Origin: Streptomyces sp. HD
Lineage (GTDB): Bacteria; Actinomycetota; Actinomycetes; Streptomycetales; Streptomycetaceae
DNA: 64,000 nucleotides
Assembly (NCBI RefSeq): GCF_028369295.1
Contig: NZ_JAQMYP010000044.1
Span: forward strand, 1 to 64,000
Direction: 5' to 3'
In this document: piece by piece, positions 8,012-21,800 of the stretch
How positions within the stretch are numbered: the first letter of the stretch is position 1
How the letters are laid out: every line of letters begins with the position of its first letter
Notes under the pieces: generated by a model
What the model was told of the DNA's origin: nothing
Seen by the model: only the letters and a program-made list of their open reading frames with translations
The model's database searches: none
Program-made: the position numbers and the translations under genes

Positions 8012-9513
8012 GACGTCCGGCACCTCTCCACGAACCGATGGGCGACACCGGGCCGCGCGGCCCAGTGCGTGTGCAGATAACTCGCGTGCACGCCCTGCTG
8101 TACGAAACCTTCGACCCGCGGCCGAGGGGCCCTGACCCCCCAGGCGGGCGCCGCCCCCGAGCCCGGCTCGACGACGGTCCGATGAAACTCGTGCCCCCGC
8201 ATCCGCGTCCCGGCGACGGCGAGCGAACTGTCACTGACGGCCACGGCGTCCCGGTACCCCAGCGTGAGCCGCTCGCTCATCCGCGCGCCGGCGTCCAGCA
8301 CCCCGCACATCGGCAGCCCGTCGAGCTCACGGCACAGATAGAGCAGCCCGGCACACTCGGCGGCAACGGGAGCGCCGGTCGCCACCAGGGCGGAGACGGC
8401 CTTGCGGAGGGGTTCGTTGGCGGACAGCTCGGACGCGTACACCTCCGGGAAGCCGCCACCGATCACCAGGCCACGGGTGCCGTCGGGGAGCCGTTCGTCC
8501 CGGAGGGGGTCGAAGGGCACGACTTCGGCACCGGCGGCGGTGAGCAGCTCGGTGTGCTCGGCGTAGGAGAAGGTGAAGGCGGGACCACCGGCGACGGCAA
8601 CCCGCACACGCCGATTCGCATCATCCTGCCTGTCCGGCGCATCAGCCTGCCCGTCCGGCGAACAATCCAGCCCGTCCGGCGTTTGAGGACGAGGTCCTTC
8701 GGGCCGAAGCGGGGGTCTGGGGGCGGCAGCCCCCAGGGTCGGGACGGGAAGGGGCGGCGGGGGCGAGGAAGCCAAGACCTCAGCTGCATCCCAAGCCGCA
8801 CACGACAACGCACCCGCACTCCGCGCCAGCCCCAGCAACCCCTCCAGATCACACCCGGCACGCACCTGCTCGGCCATCGCCGCCACGGCCTCCACCGCGG
8901 CAGCGCGCCGCTCGGCGACCGGCACCAACCCCAGATGCCGCGACGGCGTGTCCACCTGGGCCACCCGCCGCAGCACCCCCAGCACCGGCACCCCGGCCGC
9001 GTCCAACGCCTCCCGCAGCAACTCCTCGTGCCGGTCCGACGCGACCTTGTTGAGGATCACGCCCCCGACCCGCACCTGCGGATCCCAGGACGCGAACCCG
9101 TGCACGAGCGCCGCCACCGACCGGGACTGCGACGACGCGTCCACCACCAGCACGACCGGCGCCCGCAGCAGCTTCGCCACATGAGCCGTGGACGCCAGTT
9201 CACCCTCCCCGGCGGCCCCGTCGTACATCCCCATGACGCCCTCGACCACAGCGACGTCGCATCCGCGCGCTCCGTGCAGGAACAACGGCCCGACCAACTC
9301 CGGCCCGCACAGATACGCGTCGAGATTCCGCCCCGTCCGCCCGGTGGCGAGCGCGTGATACCCGGGGTCGATGTAGTCCGGCCCCACCTTGTGCGGGGAC
9401 ACGGCAAGCCCCCGCGCGGCGAACGCGGCCATCAACCCCGTGGCGACGGTGGTCTTGCCGCTGCCGGAAGAAGGCGCGGCAATGACCAGCCGAGGGACGG
9501 ACGAGGAACTCAT
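8008..9513 (-). CDS. cobB: Cobyrinate a,c-diamide synthase
   Basis: A 501-residue amidotransferase that amidates the a and c side chains using ATP and glutamine. The N-terminal domain has the P-loop 'IAAPSSGSGKTTVATGLM' and 'SPHKVGPDYIDPGYH'. The C-terminal GATase domain has the nucleophile in 'PVAAECAGLLYLCREL' and a histidine in 'GHEFHRTVV'. Between the domains, residues of about 247-301 are a Pro/Arg/Asp-rich linker whose DNA (8629-8766) is a dispersed repeat also found at 26791-26940. The linker makes the protein longer than usual for CobB. The gene sits 7 bp after cobO and overlaps cobI by 4 bp. Confidence 0.92.
   Translation of the reverse strand: MSSSSVPRLVIAAPSSGSGKTTVATGLMAAFAARGLAVSPHKVGPDYIDPGYHALATGRTGRNLDAYLCGPELVGPLFLHGARGCDVAVVEGVMGMYDGAAGEGELASTAHVAKLLRAPVVLVVDASSQSRSVAALVHGFASWDPQVRVGGVILNKVASDRHEELLREALDAAGVPVLGVLRRVAQVDTPSRHLGLVPVAERRAAAVEAVAAMAEQVRAGCDLEGLLGLARSAGALSCAAWDAAEVLASSPPPPLPVPTLGAAAPRPPLRPEGPRPQTPDGLDCSPDGQADAPDRQDDANRRVRVAVAGGPAFTFSYAEHTELLTAAGAEVVPFDPLRDERLPDGTRGLVIGGGFPEVYASELSANEPLRKAVSALVATGAPVAAECAGLLYLCRELDGLPMCGVLDAGARMSERLTLGYRDAVAVSDSSLAVAGTRMRGHEFHRTVVEPGSGAAPAWGVRAPRPRVEGFVQQGVHASYLHTHWAARPGVAHRFVERCRTS
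8629..8766. repeat. Dispersed repeat inside cobB
   Basis: Three tandem units ending GTCCGGCG (about 8629-8680) lead into CAGCCCGTCCGGCGTTTGAG (8668-8687) and a hairpin-rich tail that ends in GGGGCGGCGGGGGCGAG. The same order of motifs occurs in the intergenic copy at 26791-26940. Here it is read in frame as the interdomain linker of CobB. Confidence 0.8.
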
Positions 9514-9520
9514 CTCGACA

Positions 9521-10129
9521 TCACCACTCGATGCCTCTCTGGCCCTTCTGGCCCGCGTCCATGGGGTGCTTGACCTTGGACATGTCGGTCACGAGATCGG
9601 CGAGGTCGACGAGCTTCTCGGGCGCGTTCCGCCCGGTGATCACGACATGCTGGGTCCCCGGACGGTTCCGCAGCACGTCGACCACCTCGTCGGTGTCGAC
9701 CCACCCCCAGTGCATGGGGTAGGCGAACTCGTCCAGCACATACAGCTTGTACGTCTCGGCGGCCAGGTCCCGCTTGACCTGCTCCCAGCCCTCCCGAGCT
9801 TTCTCCTCGTTGGTCGAGTTGTCACCCTGGATGTCCCGCTGGACCCAGGACCACCCCTCGCCCATCTTGTGCCAGTCGACGGACCCGCCCTCACCACTGG
9901 CCCCCAGGACCCGCAGCGCGTTCTCCTCGCCGACCTTCCACTTCGCGGACTTGACGAACTGGAACACCCCGATGGGCCACCCCTGGTTCCAGGCGCGCAG
10001 CGCGAGCCCGAACGCGGCGGTGGACTTGCCCTTGCCGATGCCCGTGTGCACGACCACCAGCGGCCGATTACGCCGCTGACGTGTCGTCAGCCCGTCGTCC
10101 GGCACCACACTCGGCTGCCCCTGAGGCAT
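9521..10129 (-). CDS. cobO: Corrinoid adenosyltransferase, CobO type
   Basis: This 202-residue enzyme transfers the adenosyl group from ATP to the reduced cobalt of corrinoids. The P-loop 'VVHTGIGKGKSTAAFGLALRA' lies at residues 27-47. Further motifs are 'VFQFVKSAKWKVGEENAL', 'LYVLDEFAYPMHWGWV' and 'HVVITGRNAPEKLVDLADLVTDM', all standard for CobO/BtuR. The ATG overlaps the chlID stop as TAATG. A 7-bp gap separates it from cobB, which acts on the adjacent step. Confidence 0.95.
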   Translation of the reverse strand: MPQGQPSVVPDDGLTTRQRRNRPLVVVHTGIGKGKSTAAFGLALRAWNQGWPIGVFQFVKSAKWKVGEENALRVLGASGEGGSVDWHKMGEGWSWVQRDIQGDNSTNEEKAREGWEQVKRDLAAETYKLYVLDEFAYPMHWGWVDTDEVVDVLRNRPGTQHVVITGRNAPEKLVDLADLVTDMSKVKHPMDAGQKGQRGIEW

Positions 10130-12137
10130 TACGCGACCCTCCTCTTCGACCCGCCCTGCACATCCCGCACCAGCCCGGCGATGGACTCCGCGCGCAACTC
10201 GTCCAGCGTGACCGCCGTACCGCCCAGCTCACCCGCGAGCTGCCCCGCGAGCCCCAGCCGCACGGGCCCCGACTCGCAGTCCACGACCACGGACGCGACG
10301 CCCTCCGCCGCGAACAGCCGGGCCGCACGCCCCGCCAGCGCCACCGGCTCCGGCCCACCCGTGGCCCGGCCGTCGGTCACGACCACGACGAGTGCCCGCC
10401 GGGCAGGATCCCGCAGCCGCTCCACCCGCAGCACCTCATGCGCCTTGAGCAGCCCGGCCGCGAGGGGTGTACGCCCGCCCGTCGGCAACGACTCCAACCG
10501 AACGGCGGCAGCGTCCACGGACGACGTCGGCGGCAGCGCCACATCGGCGGCCGACCCCCGGAACGTCACCAGCCCCACCTTGTCCCGCCGCTGATACGCG
10601 TCCAGGAGCAGCGACAGCACGGCGCCCTTCACGGCACTCATCCGCTGCCGGGCCGCCATCGACCCGGAGGCGTCCACGACGAACAGCACGAGGTTCCCCT
10701 CGCGCCCTTCGCGCACGGCCTGCCGCAGATCGTCCCGGCGCACCACCAGCCCAGGCCCCGACCGCCCCCGGGCCCGCTGATGCGGCGCCGCCGCCTGCAC
10801 GGTGGCCGCCAGGTGCAGCTTGGTCAGCGCCCCTCGGGGACGCCGGGCACCCGTGGTCCTGCCGTGCTCGGTCCGCGCCCGCGAACGCCGCCCGGCGGCA
10901 CCCTCACCGATGCCCGGCACGCTCAGCACCTTGGTACGGAAGGGTTCCGACGCCCGTACGGGGGTCTGCTCCCCAGCCCCGGAGGCCTGCGGCTCCCCGC
11001 CCTCACCGGCCTCGGGGCCGGCGGCCGAGTCACCCCCTTGAGGGCCGTCGTCGGACTGCGGCGGCTGCCCGCCGCCTCCACCGGGACCGTCCGGATCAGG
11101 ATCAGGGTCCGGATCCTCGTCCTCGGAACCCCCGAACTCCTCAAGGGTCTCGTCCAGCTTGTCCTCGTCGAGGCCGGGCGCGTCGAAGGGGTTACGGCGC
11201 CTGCGGTGCGGCAGCGCGAGCAGCGCCGCCTGCCGGACGTCCTCGGCGAGCACATCGGTCCGCCCGGCCCAGGCGGCGAGCGCGGTGGCCGTACGGGCCA
11301 TCACGATGTCGGCCCGCATGCCGTCCACCTCGAAGGCGGCGCAGGTCGCCGCGATCTGCCGCAGCGCCCCGTCGCCCAGCCGCACCGACGGCAGCAACTC
11401 CCGCGCGGCGACGATGCGTCGACGTACGGCGGCCTCCTCGTCGGCCCACCGCGCGGCGAAGGCGCCCGGGTCGTCGTCGTATGCGAGACGCCGCCGTACG
11501 ACCTCCACCCGCTGGTCGGGCTCCCGCGAGGCGGCGACCTCGACGGTCAGGCCGAACCGGTCGAGCAACTGCGGGCGCAGCTCGCCCTCTTCGGGGTTCA
11601 TGGTGCCGACCAGCAGGAACCGGGCGGCGTGCCGGACCGACACACCCTCGCGTTCGACGTACGACGCGCCCATCGCCGCCGCGTCGAGGAGCAGGTCGAC
11701 CAGGTGGTCGTGGAGGAGGTTGACCTCGTCGACGTACAGGATGCCGCGGTGGGCGTCGGCGAGGAGGCCCGGCTCGAAGGCCTTCACGCCCTCGGCGAGC
11801 GCGCGCTCGATGTCCAGGGCGCCGACCAGCCGGTCCTCGGAGGCGCCGACGGGCAGTTCGACCATGCGGGCGGGGCGTTGCGTGCCCGCGCCCGTCTCCT
11901 CGTGCGGCCCGTCCGGGCACGCGGGGTCCGGGGAGCCCGGGTCGCAGGAGAAGCGGCAGCCGGGGACCACCGGGACCTCGGGCATCAGCGCCGACAGCGC
12001 GCGTACGGCCGTCGACTTGGCGGTGCCCTTCTCGCCGCGCACCAGCACACCGCCGACCGCCGGTGACACGGCGTTCAGCAGCAGCGCGAGCCGCAGGTCG
12101 TCCTGGCCTACAACGGCCGTAAAGGGGAAGGGGGTGG

Positions 12138-12141
<4 letters not shown>
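10129..12141 (-). CDS. ChlI-ChlD fusion, AAA+/VWA chelatase subunit (cobaltochelatase partner)
   Basis: A 670-residue protein that joins both accessory chelatase subunits. The AAA+ half has Walker A 'GEKGTAKST' (36-44), Walker B 'ILYVDEVNLLHD' (134-145) and 'LVGTMNPEEGELRPQLLDRFG'. A long acidic, Pro/Gly-rich linker (about 335-450, with Asp-Pro repeats) leads to a VWA domain with the MIDAS 'VVDASGSM'. Such fusions replace CobS and CobT beside CobN in actinobacteria. The GTG at 12141 overlaps the cobN stop (GTGA). A magnesium chelatase label is common, but no chlorophyll pathway is implied, and the neighbour cobN argues for cobalt. Confidence 0.9.
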
Positions 12142-15805
<3,664 letters not shown>

Positions 15806-15809
<4 letters not shown>

Positions 15810-17380
15810 GCGGGCGCTCCCGGTGGAATGAAAGGCAGTCCTTGCGGCGCGCCCGACTCGATGAGCCGCCAGAGCGCGTCCGTGTCCGCGTGCTGTTCGA
15901 TCAGGTCGCCGAGCCGGTCGAGCTGCTCCTCGCGCAGCGCGGCGAACGAGGTGTCGGCGGCCGGCACGAAGCGGCGGCCCGCGGCAGCGGCCACCTCGCG
16001 CAGGAAGGCCCGCCGGAAACCGTCCGACTCCAGCGAGCCGTGCCAGTGCGTGCCCCAGGTCTGGCCGACCCGGCAGCCGTCCAAGAAGGGTTCGCCCCCC
16101 GTGATTTCGGCGATCCCGTGATGAATCTCGTACCCCTCGACATGCTCACCGAGGGCTTCCCCGGTCGGCCGGGTGAGGGTCTTCTCCCGGGCGAACCGCA
16201 CCCTTACGGGCAGCACCCCGAGCCCCTCGACCTGCCCGCGCCGGCTCTCGACGTCGTCCTCGATGTGCTCGCCGAGCACCTGGAAGCCACCGCAGATGCC
16301 GAGGATCGGCCGCTGCTCGGCGGCCCTGCGGACGACGGCGTCGGCCAGCCCGCGCTCCCTCAGCCACTCCAGGGCGCGGACGGTTCCCCGGGTGCCGGGG
16401 AGGACGACGAGGTCGGCGTCGGCCAGTTCCTCGGGCCGGTCCACGAACCGTACGACGACGCCCGGTTCGGCGGCGAGCGCGTCGACGTCCGTGAAGTTGG
16501 ACATGAGCGGGACGGCACAGACGGCGACGCGCAGCACGTCCTCCCCGACCGGCGGGGCGACGTTCGACTCCCGGACCGTCCCGCGCAGAGAGACCCGCAG
16601 TCCGTCCTCCTCGTCGATCCCGAGCCCGTGCCGGAAGGGCAGCACGCCGTAGGTGTGCCGTCCGGTGAGCCCGTGGAGCATGTCGAGGCCGGGTTCGAGG
16701 AGCGAGACGTCGCCGCGGAACTTGTTGACCAGGAACCCGGCGATCAGCCTCTGGTCCTCCTCCGACAGCAGCGCGACGGTCCCGAAGAAGGAGGCGAAGA
16801 CACCACCGCGGTCGATGTCGCCGACGATCAGCACGGGCAGCCCGGCATTGCGGGCGATGCCCATGTTCACGATGTCGGTCCGCCGCAGATTGATCTCCGC
16901 CGGACTCCCCGCCCCCTCACAGATCACCGCGTCATACGTGCCCCGGAGTTCGGCAAGACAGTCGAGCACGGTCCCGAGAAGCTTCTGCTGCCGTCCGCCG
17001 TGCAGCCTTTTCCCGGGGGACACTGCACCTGATTGCGGCTGCGCCGCGGGCCCAGCCCCCCCGAAGAAACCACGCGCGCTCAGCTCACCGACCGGCTTCC
17101 CGAGCAGCACGACCTGACTGCTCTGCTCGCCACCGGGCTTGAGCAGCACGGGATTCATCAGCGCGGTCGGCTCGACGCGACAGGCCTGCGCCTGCATGGC
17201 CTGCGCCCGCCCGATCTCGGCGCCCTCCCGAGTGACGAACGAGTTGAGGGACATGTTCTGCGCCTTGAACGGCGCGACCTTCACACCCTGCCGCACCAGC
17301 CACCGGCAGATCCCGGCGGTGACGACGCTCTTGCCGGCGTCGGAGGTGGTGCCGGCGACGAGAAGCCCACCGCCCGTCAT
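15806..17380 (-). CDS. cobQ: Cobyric acid synthase
   Basis: A 524-residue amidotransferase that amidates side chains b, d, e and g of adenosylcobyrinate diamide. N-terminal 'LLVAGTTSDAGKSVVTAGICRWL' and 'VAPFKAQNMSLNSFVT' form the nucleotide site. The GATase domain has 'PILGICGGFQVLGEHIED' and 'TWGTHWHGSLESDGFRR'. After 'GKPVGELSAR' there is a Gly/Ala/Pro/Gln-rich insert of about 25 residues (about 104-129, DNA about 16995-17070) before the normal 'LLGTVLDCL'. Its ATG overlaps the cobD stop by 4 bp, and its stop overlaps the cobN start. Confidence 0.94.
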
Positions 17381-18318
17381 GACGTACGCCCCTTCGTGAT
17401 GCGGCGCGCGGCGACACAGACGCCGAGCGCGAGCCAGCCGACGCGCTTCGACAGCCGTACGGCGCGCTCGATGTCGGGTGTGCCGACGGTCCGCCCCGAC
17501 GCGTTGAGCACGGGCCGCTGCTCGACCCGCCCGCCGTAGGACAGCGTCCCGCCCAGCCGTACGCCGAGCGCCCCCGCGAACGAGGCCTCGACGGGCCCGG
17601 CGTTGGGGCTCGGATGCTTGCCGGCATCGTCACGCCAGGCCCGCACGGCCCCCCGGGAATCACCCCCGGCGACGGCGGCGAGTACGGCGGTGAGCCGTGC
17701 CCCCGGCCACCCCGCCACGTCGTCGAGCCGGGCCGAGGCCCACCCGTACCGCAGGTACTTGGGCGACTTGTGCCCGACCATGGCGTCGAGCGTGTTCACG
17801 GCCCGGAACCCGAGCAGCCCCGGCACCCCACCGACGGCACCCCACACGAGCGCCCCCACCACGGCATCGGAGGTGTTCTCGGCAACGGACTCGACCACCG
17901 CCCGCGCGATCCCGTCCGCGTCCAGCGCCTGCGGATCCCGGCCGCACAGATGGGGCAGCCGCGCCCGCGCCCCATCGACGTCCCCCGCCTCCAGGGCACG
18001 CCCGATCTCCCGCGCCTCGCGCGCGAGCGAGGTCCCGCCGACAACGGCCCAGGTGGCGGCGGCGGTCAGCGCGACGGAGGTGGCGGGAGACGTACGTACG
18101 GCACATGCGGCGAGCGCCCCGACGGCCACAGCGCCACCGGCGCACACGACGGTGTGCACCGCACCCCGCGCGCGGTCGTCGCGCCACAACACTCTCTCCA
18201 CTGCCCCGGCGGCCCGCCCGAACGCGGCGACCGGATGCCCCCGGCGCGGATCGCCGAGCAGCAGGTCACCGAGGAGTCCGGCGGCGGCGCCGTACGCGAA
18301 GACGCGATCGGCACGCAT
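17377..18318 (-). CDS. cobD: Adenosylcobinamide-phosphate synthase CobD/CbiB
   Basis: A 313-residue multi-pass membrane protein that attaches the aminopropanol (phosphate) arm to adenosylcobyric acid. It shows 'LLLGDPRRGHPVAAFGR' near the N-terminus, 'VESVAENTSDAVVGALVWGAVGGVPGLLGFRAVNTLDAMVGHKSPKYLRYGWASARLDD' as family blocks, and several hydrophobic helices. It is the first gene of the operon, about 110 nt downstream of the riboswitch core. The C-terminus carries an Arg/Lys-rich tail. ATGA overlap with cobQ. Confidence 0.94.
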   Translation of the reverse strand: MRADRVFAYGAAAGLLGDLLLGDPRRGHPVAAFGRAAGAVERVLWRDDRARGAVHTVVCAGGAVAVGALAACAVRTSPATSVALTAAATWAVVGGTSLAREAREIGRALEAGDVDGARARLPHLCGRDPQALDADGIARAVVESVAENTSDAVVGALVWGAVGGVPGLLGFRAVNTLDAMVGHKSPKYLRYGWASARLDDVAGWPGARLTAVLAAVAGGDSRGAVRAWRDDAGKHPSPNAGPVEASFAGALGVRLGGTLSYGGRVEQRPVLNASGRTVGTPDIERAVRLSKRVGWLALGVCVAARRITKGRTS

Positions 18319-18424
18319 CGGGGTCAGCCGACCGTCGGTTCAGCCGAAGGGCCGGCCGTGGGGCCGGCAGTGCATCTCGATCGGCAGGCGAGCATCGCGT
18401 TATGTCCTCACTCAGGGTGTCCAC
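18319..18424 (-). promoter_or_regulatory. Probable expression platform between riboswitch and cobD
   Basis: The 5' leader between the riboswitch core and the cobD start contains a perfect 7-bp hairpin, GCCGGCC with a 4-nt loop (18351-18368), and a palindrome CCGACCGTCGG near 18329-18339. No U-tract follows. Control could act by RNA structure, Rho or occlusion of the start. This is inferred from position only. Confidence 0.5.
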
Positions 18425-18555
18425 GCCCTGGTTCGACGAGACCGACGACGAGAGTTCCTGACTCCCGGGGCTATCTACCCCGGTCACAGTGGCGGGACCG
18501 CGCCGGATTCACACCGGCTTCCTCTTCTGCCGCCGTACATGGCCCCGGCAGTCCA
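18425..18555 (-). ncRNA. Cobalamin riboswitch
   Basis: On the minus strand the leader carries the conserved cobalamin-aptamer elements in order: AGGAAGCCGGTG, then GCCGGTGTGAATCCGGC (18502-18518), then GCGGTCCCGCCACTGTGA (about 18484-18501), then the junction GGGAGTCAGGAACTC (18452-18466). The order and spacing fit the B12-element. It lies directly upstream of cobD, so adenosylcobalamin should shut down the whole operon. The outer ends (pairing stem P1) are approximate. Confidence 0.93.
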
Positions 18556-18831
18556 CCACGGGGTTGGAAGGGGCGTCAACTTGCCGTTGACCTGCGGTGG
18601 GGGAGTGTGGAGAACCCCACACCGCTACCACGCCGACCTGCCCCCGGTGTCCGACTTGAGAGGCAATTCCCCTGTGCGGGGCGGTCTTCCACAACCCGCT
18701 TGCGGCTGTGCGTCATGGCCCTCTGCAATAACGCGTACGGGGATAAAACACGCGGGAGGGACAAGCCAGTTGGCGTACGTGGTCGAGAGGGCGCCGTACG
18801 GCGGCGCCGCCTTCCGCCCGGGACACCCGGC
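18556..18831. other. Divergent intergenic region, cob operon promoter side
   Basis: This 276-bp stretch must hold the promoter of the minus-strand cobalamin operon and probably that of the plus-strand STAND gene. An inverted repeat GTCAAC-5 nt-GTTGAC is present at about 18576-18592. On the minus strand it supplies a TTGACG-like -35, but I see no good TANNNT at the right spacing. Frame stays open here in line with the STAND gene, without a convincing earlier start. Confidence 0.4.
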
Positions 18832-21800
18832 ATGACCGCCCGTTTCCCGGAAGCCCTCGGGCCGGCGGTGGCCCGGCTGCGGGGGCCGGACGGCAGGACC
18901 GTCGGCACGGGATTCCTGCTCGCTCCCGGCACCGTCGCCACCTGCGCCCATGTCGTGGCGGACGCCCTCCGTACCGACGCACGGGACGGGACGGCCCCCA
19001 CCCTGCCGGTCACCGTGGAGTTCCCGCTGCAACGCGGCTCCGCGGTGTACGAGGCGTCGGTGTCGGCCTGGTGCCCGGTGGCACCCGACGGCAGCGGCGA
19101 CATCGCGCTGCTGCGGCTCCCGGAACAGCCGGCGCCGGAACCGACCGAGGTCCCCGTTCCCTCCGCGACGCCGGGCGGCCCATCACCGGTCCCCCTCGCC
19201 GGAGTCGGCGACGTCTGGGACCACCGCTTCCGCATCCTCGGCTTTCCCGCCACCGCCGAACACGGAGCCTGGATCGGCGGACGGCTGCGTGGCGCGGTCG
19301 GGCAGGGCTGGATCTCGATGGAGGCCGACGGCACCGCGTACCGCATCACCCCCGGCTGCAGCGGAGCGCCGGTCTGGGACGAGGAGTCCGGCGCCGTCGT
19401 CGGGATGACGGTCGCCACCGACCGGGGCCCCGACTCGGTCACCGCCTACCTCATCCCCGCGGAAGCCCTCCTCGCTCTCCAGCCGGGCCGGCGCGGCTGC
19501 CCGTACCGCGGACTCGACGCCTTCCGGGAGGAGGACGCCGAGCAGTTCTTCGGCCGGGAGGAGGAGACGGAACGGCTGCTCGACGCGGTGGACCGGCACA
19601 TCGTCGTGCCGGTCGTCGGACCGTCCGGCAGCGGCAAGACGTCACTCGTGCGCGCCGGGGTCCTGCCCCGCCTGCGGGCCCGGGGCCACACCGTCTCGGA
19701 GATCCGCCCCCTGCCCGGCACCCGCGCCTCGCTCACCCTGGCCCGCGCCCTGATCCCCGTCCTGGAACCCGGCCTCGGCACGGCCGAGCAGGAGCGCGGC
19801 GCCCTGGCCCTGGCGGACCTGCTCGACTCCGAGGGCGGGCCGAGCCCGGCCGACCTCGGCCTGCGCCTGCTCGACCACTGCGGCCCGAGCGGCCATGTGC
19901 TCTTCCTCAACCAGCTGGAGGAGACCGTCGCCACCGAACCGGCCACCGCCCGCGCGCTGCTGGGCCTGGTGGTCTCACTGGTTTCGGCTCCGGCCGACGG
20001 CAGACGGCTGCGCGTCCTGGCCACCCTGCGCTCGGCCTCCCTCGACGGCCTGGCGGACCCCGCCACCGCCCGGGTCCTCAGCGACTGCGCCCAGGTCGTG
20101 GCACCGCTGGGCCGAGCCGGGCTCCTGCGCGCCGTCGAGGGACCGGCGGGCACCGTCCCCGGCCTCACCCTCGAACCCGGCCTCGCGGAACGCGTCGTCG
20201 ACGACGCGCAGGACGAGCCGGGACACCTCCCCATGGTGGAGTTCGCCCTGACCGAACTCTGGTCCCGCGAGCGGGGCATCCGCCTCACCCACGCCGGATA
20301 CGAGGCCCTGGGCGGCGTGGCCGGGGCCCTGTCCGGGCATGCGGAGAAGCGGGTCGGCCGCGTCATCGCCGCGCATGGCGAGGCGCCGGTCCGCCGACTG
20401 TTCACCCAGCTGGCCCGCCCCGACGACACGGGCGGCTTCACCCGCAAGCCGGTCCGCCTCGCGCTCCTGTCGCCCGAACTCCGGGCAGCCGCGGAGGCCC
20501 TGGCCACCGGCACTCACCTCGTCCGCATCACCCACGGCCCCGACGACGACCCCATCGTCGACCTCGCCCACGAGGAACTGGTCCGCTCCTGGGACCGCCT
20601 GGGGGAGTGGCTGGACGAGTCCCGGGTCTTCCGCGCCTGGCAGGAACGGTTGCTGCAGGCGCTGGCGCACTGGAAGGAGACGGGAGGTGAGTCGGGGGCG
20701 TTGCTGCGGGGTTCGATGCTGGCCACGTCCGTGGAGAGCCTGGAGGATCCGGATCGCCGCGCGGACATCTCACCGGCGGAGCGCGACTATGTGCAGCTCA
20801 GTCGGCGGCATCAGCAACGGGGCCTGCGGCGGTGGCGGTTGGCGACGGCGGTGATGGTGGTGCTGGCGTTGGTGGCGGGTTGTCTGGCGGTGTCGACGTG
20901 GCTCGGGCGGATGGCTCTGGAGGAACAGGTACGGACGGCGGCGTCCCGGCGACTGGTGGAGGATGCCGCCCGGCTGGCCCCGACCGATCCGGGCATGGCC
21001 GCGCGGCTGTCGGTGGCCGCGTGGCACAACGCGCCGGGCAAGGACGCTCGGCAGGCGCTGCTCCAGGCCTATCTCGGTGGCATGTCGGTGATCTCCGTAC
21101 ATGGGGGGCAGGGGGCCGAGCCCATTTCGAGCATCGACGTCACCCCGGACGGCTCCACAGCCGTGACCACGTCAGCCAGCCGGGACGGTGTCGCGCACGC
21201 CCGCGTATGGACGGGGCTGAGCGACGGGCGGGCGAGCTCGTGGTCGGTACCCGGGCTGACGGGCGGAGAAGCTCCTGTACGCGCCGAGTTCAGCGATGAC
21301 GGCGGGCTGCTGGCCATCGTGACCGCCGACGGAGCGGTCCACTGTTACGACGTTCGGGCTCACCGACACCTGTGGACTGGTCATCAGCCTGTACTGGGGA
21401 CCGGGCGCATGGGCCATACGGCGGCGATCGACTTCTCGGACAGCGGTCGGCTGCTGCTCCGCCTCGTCGCCGACGATCTCGCCGAGCCGGGGGCGGCACA
21501 CAGCTCTCACGTCCAGGTCTGGCAGAGCCGCACGGGAAAGCCTCGGAAGACGTCGCAGCAGGGGCTGCCGAGCGGTCGGGAGGCGAACGACGCCGCGCTG
21601 GTCCGGGAGGGCCGGGACGTGGTCTATCTCAGTCGGTACGAGGGCCACGGGAAAGCACGGGTGCAGAACCTGGCGACCGGCAGGGACCAGGACACGGTTC
21701 CGGATGCCGAATGGCTCTCCCACCGGGGCGCCGGGGTCGTCAGGGACCGGGGGCACGGGTGGCATCAGCTGAGGCGGCTGACGGGCTCCGGTGGTGTCAC

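Noticed and set aside
17614..18831. N-terminal extension of the STAND protein from 17614
   Set aside because: It runs antisense through cobD and the riboswitch and has no domain. The conserved protease domain begins at 18832.
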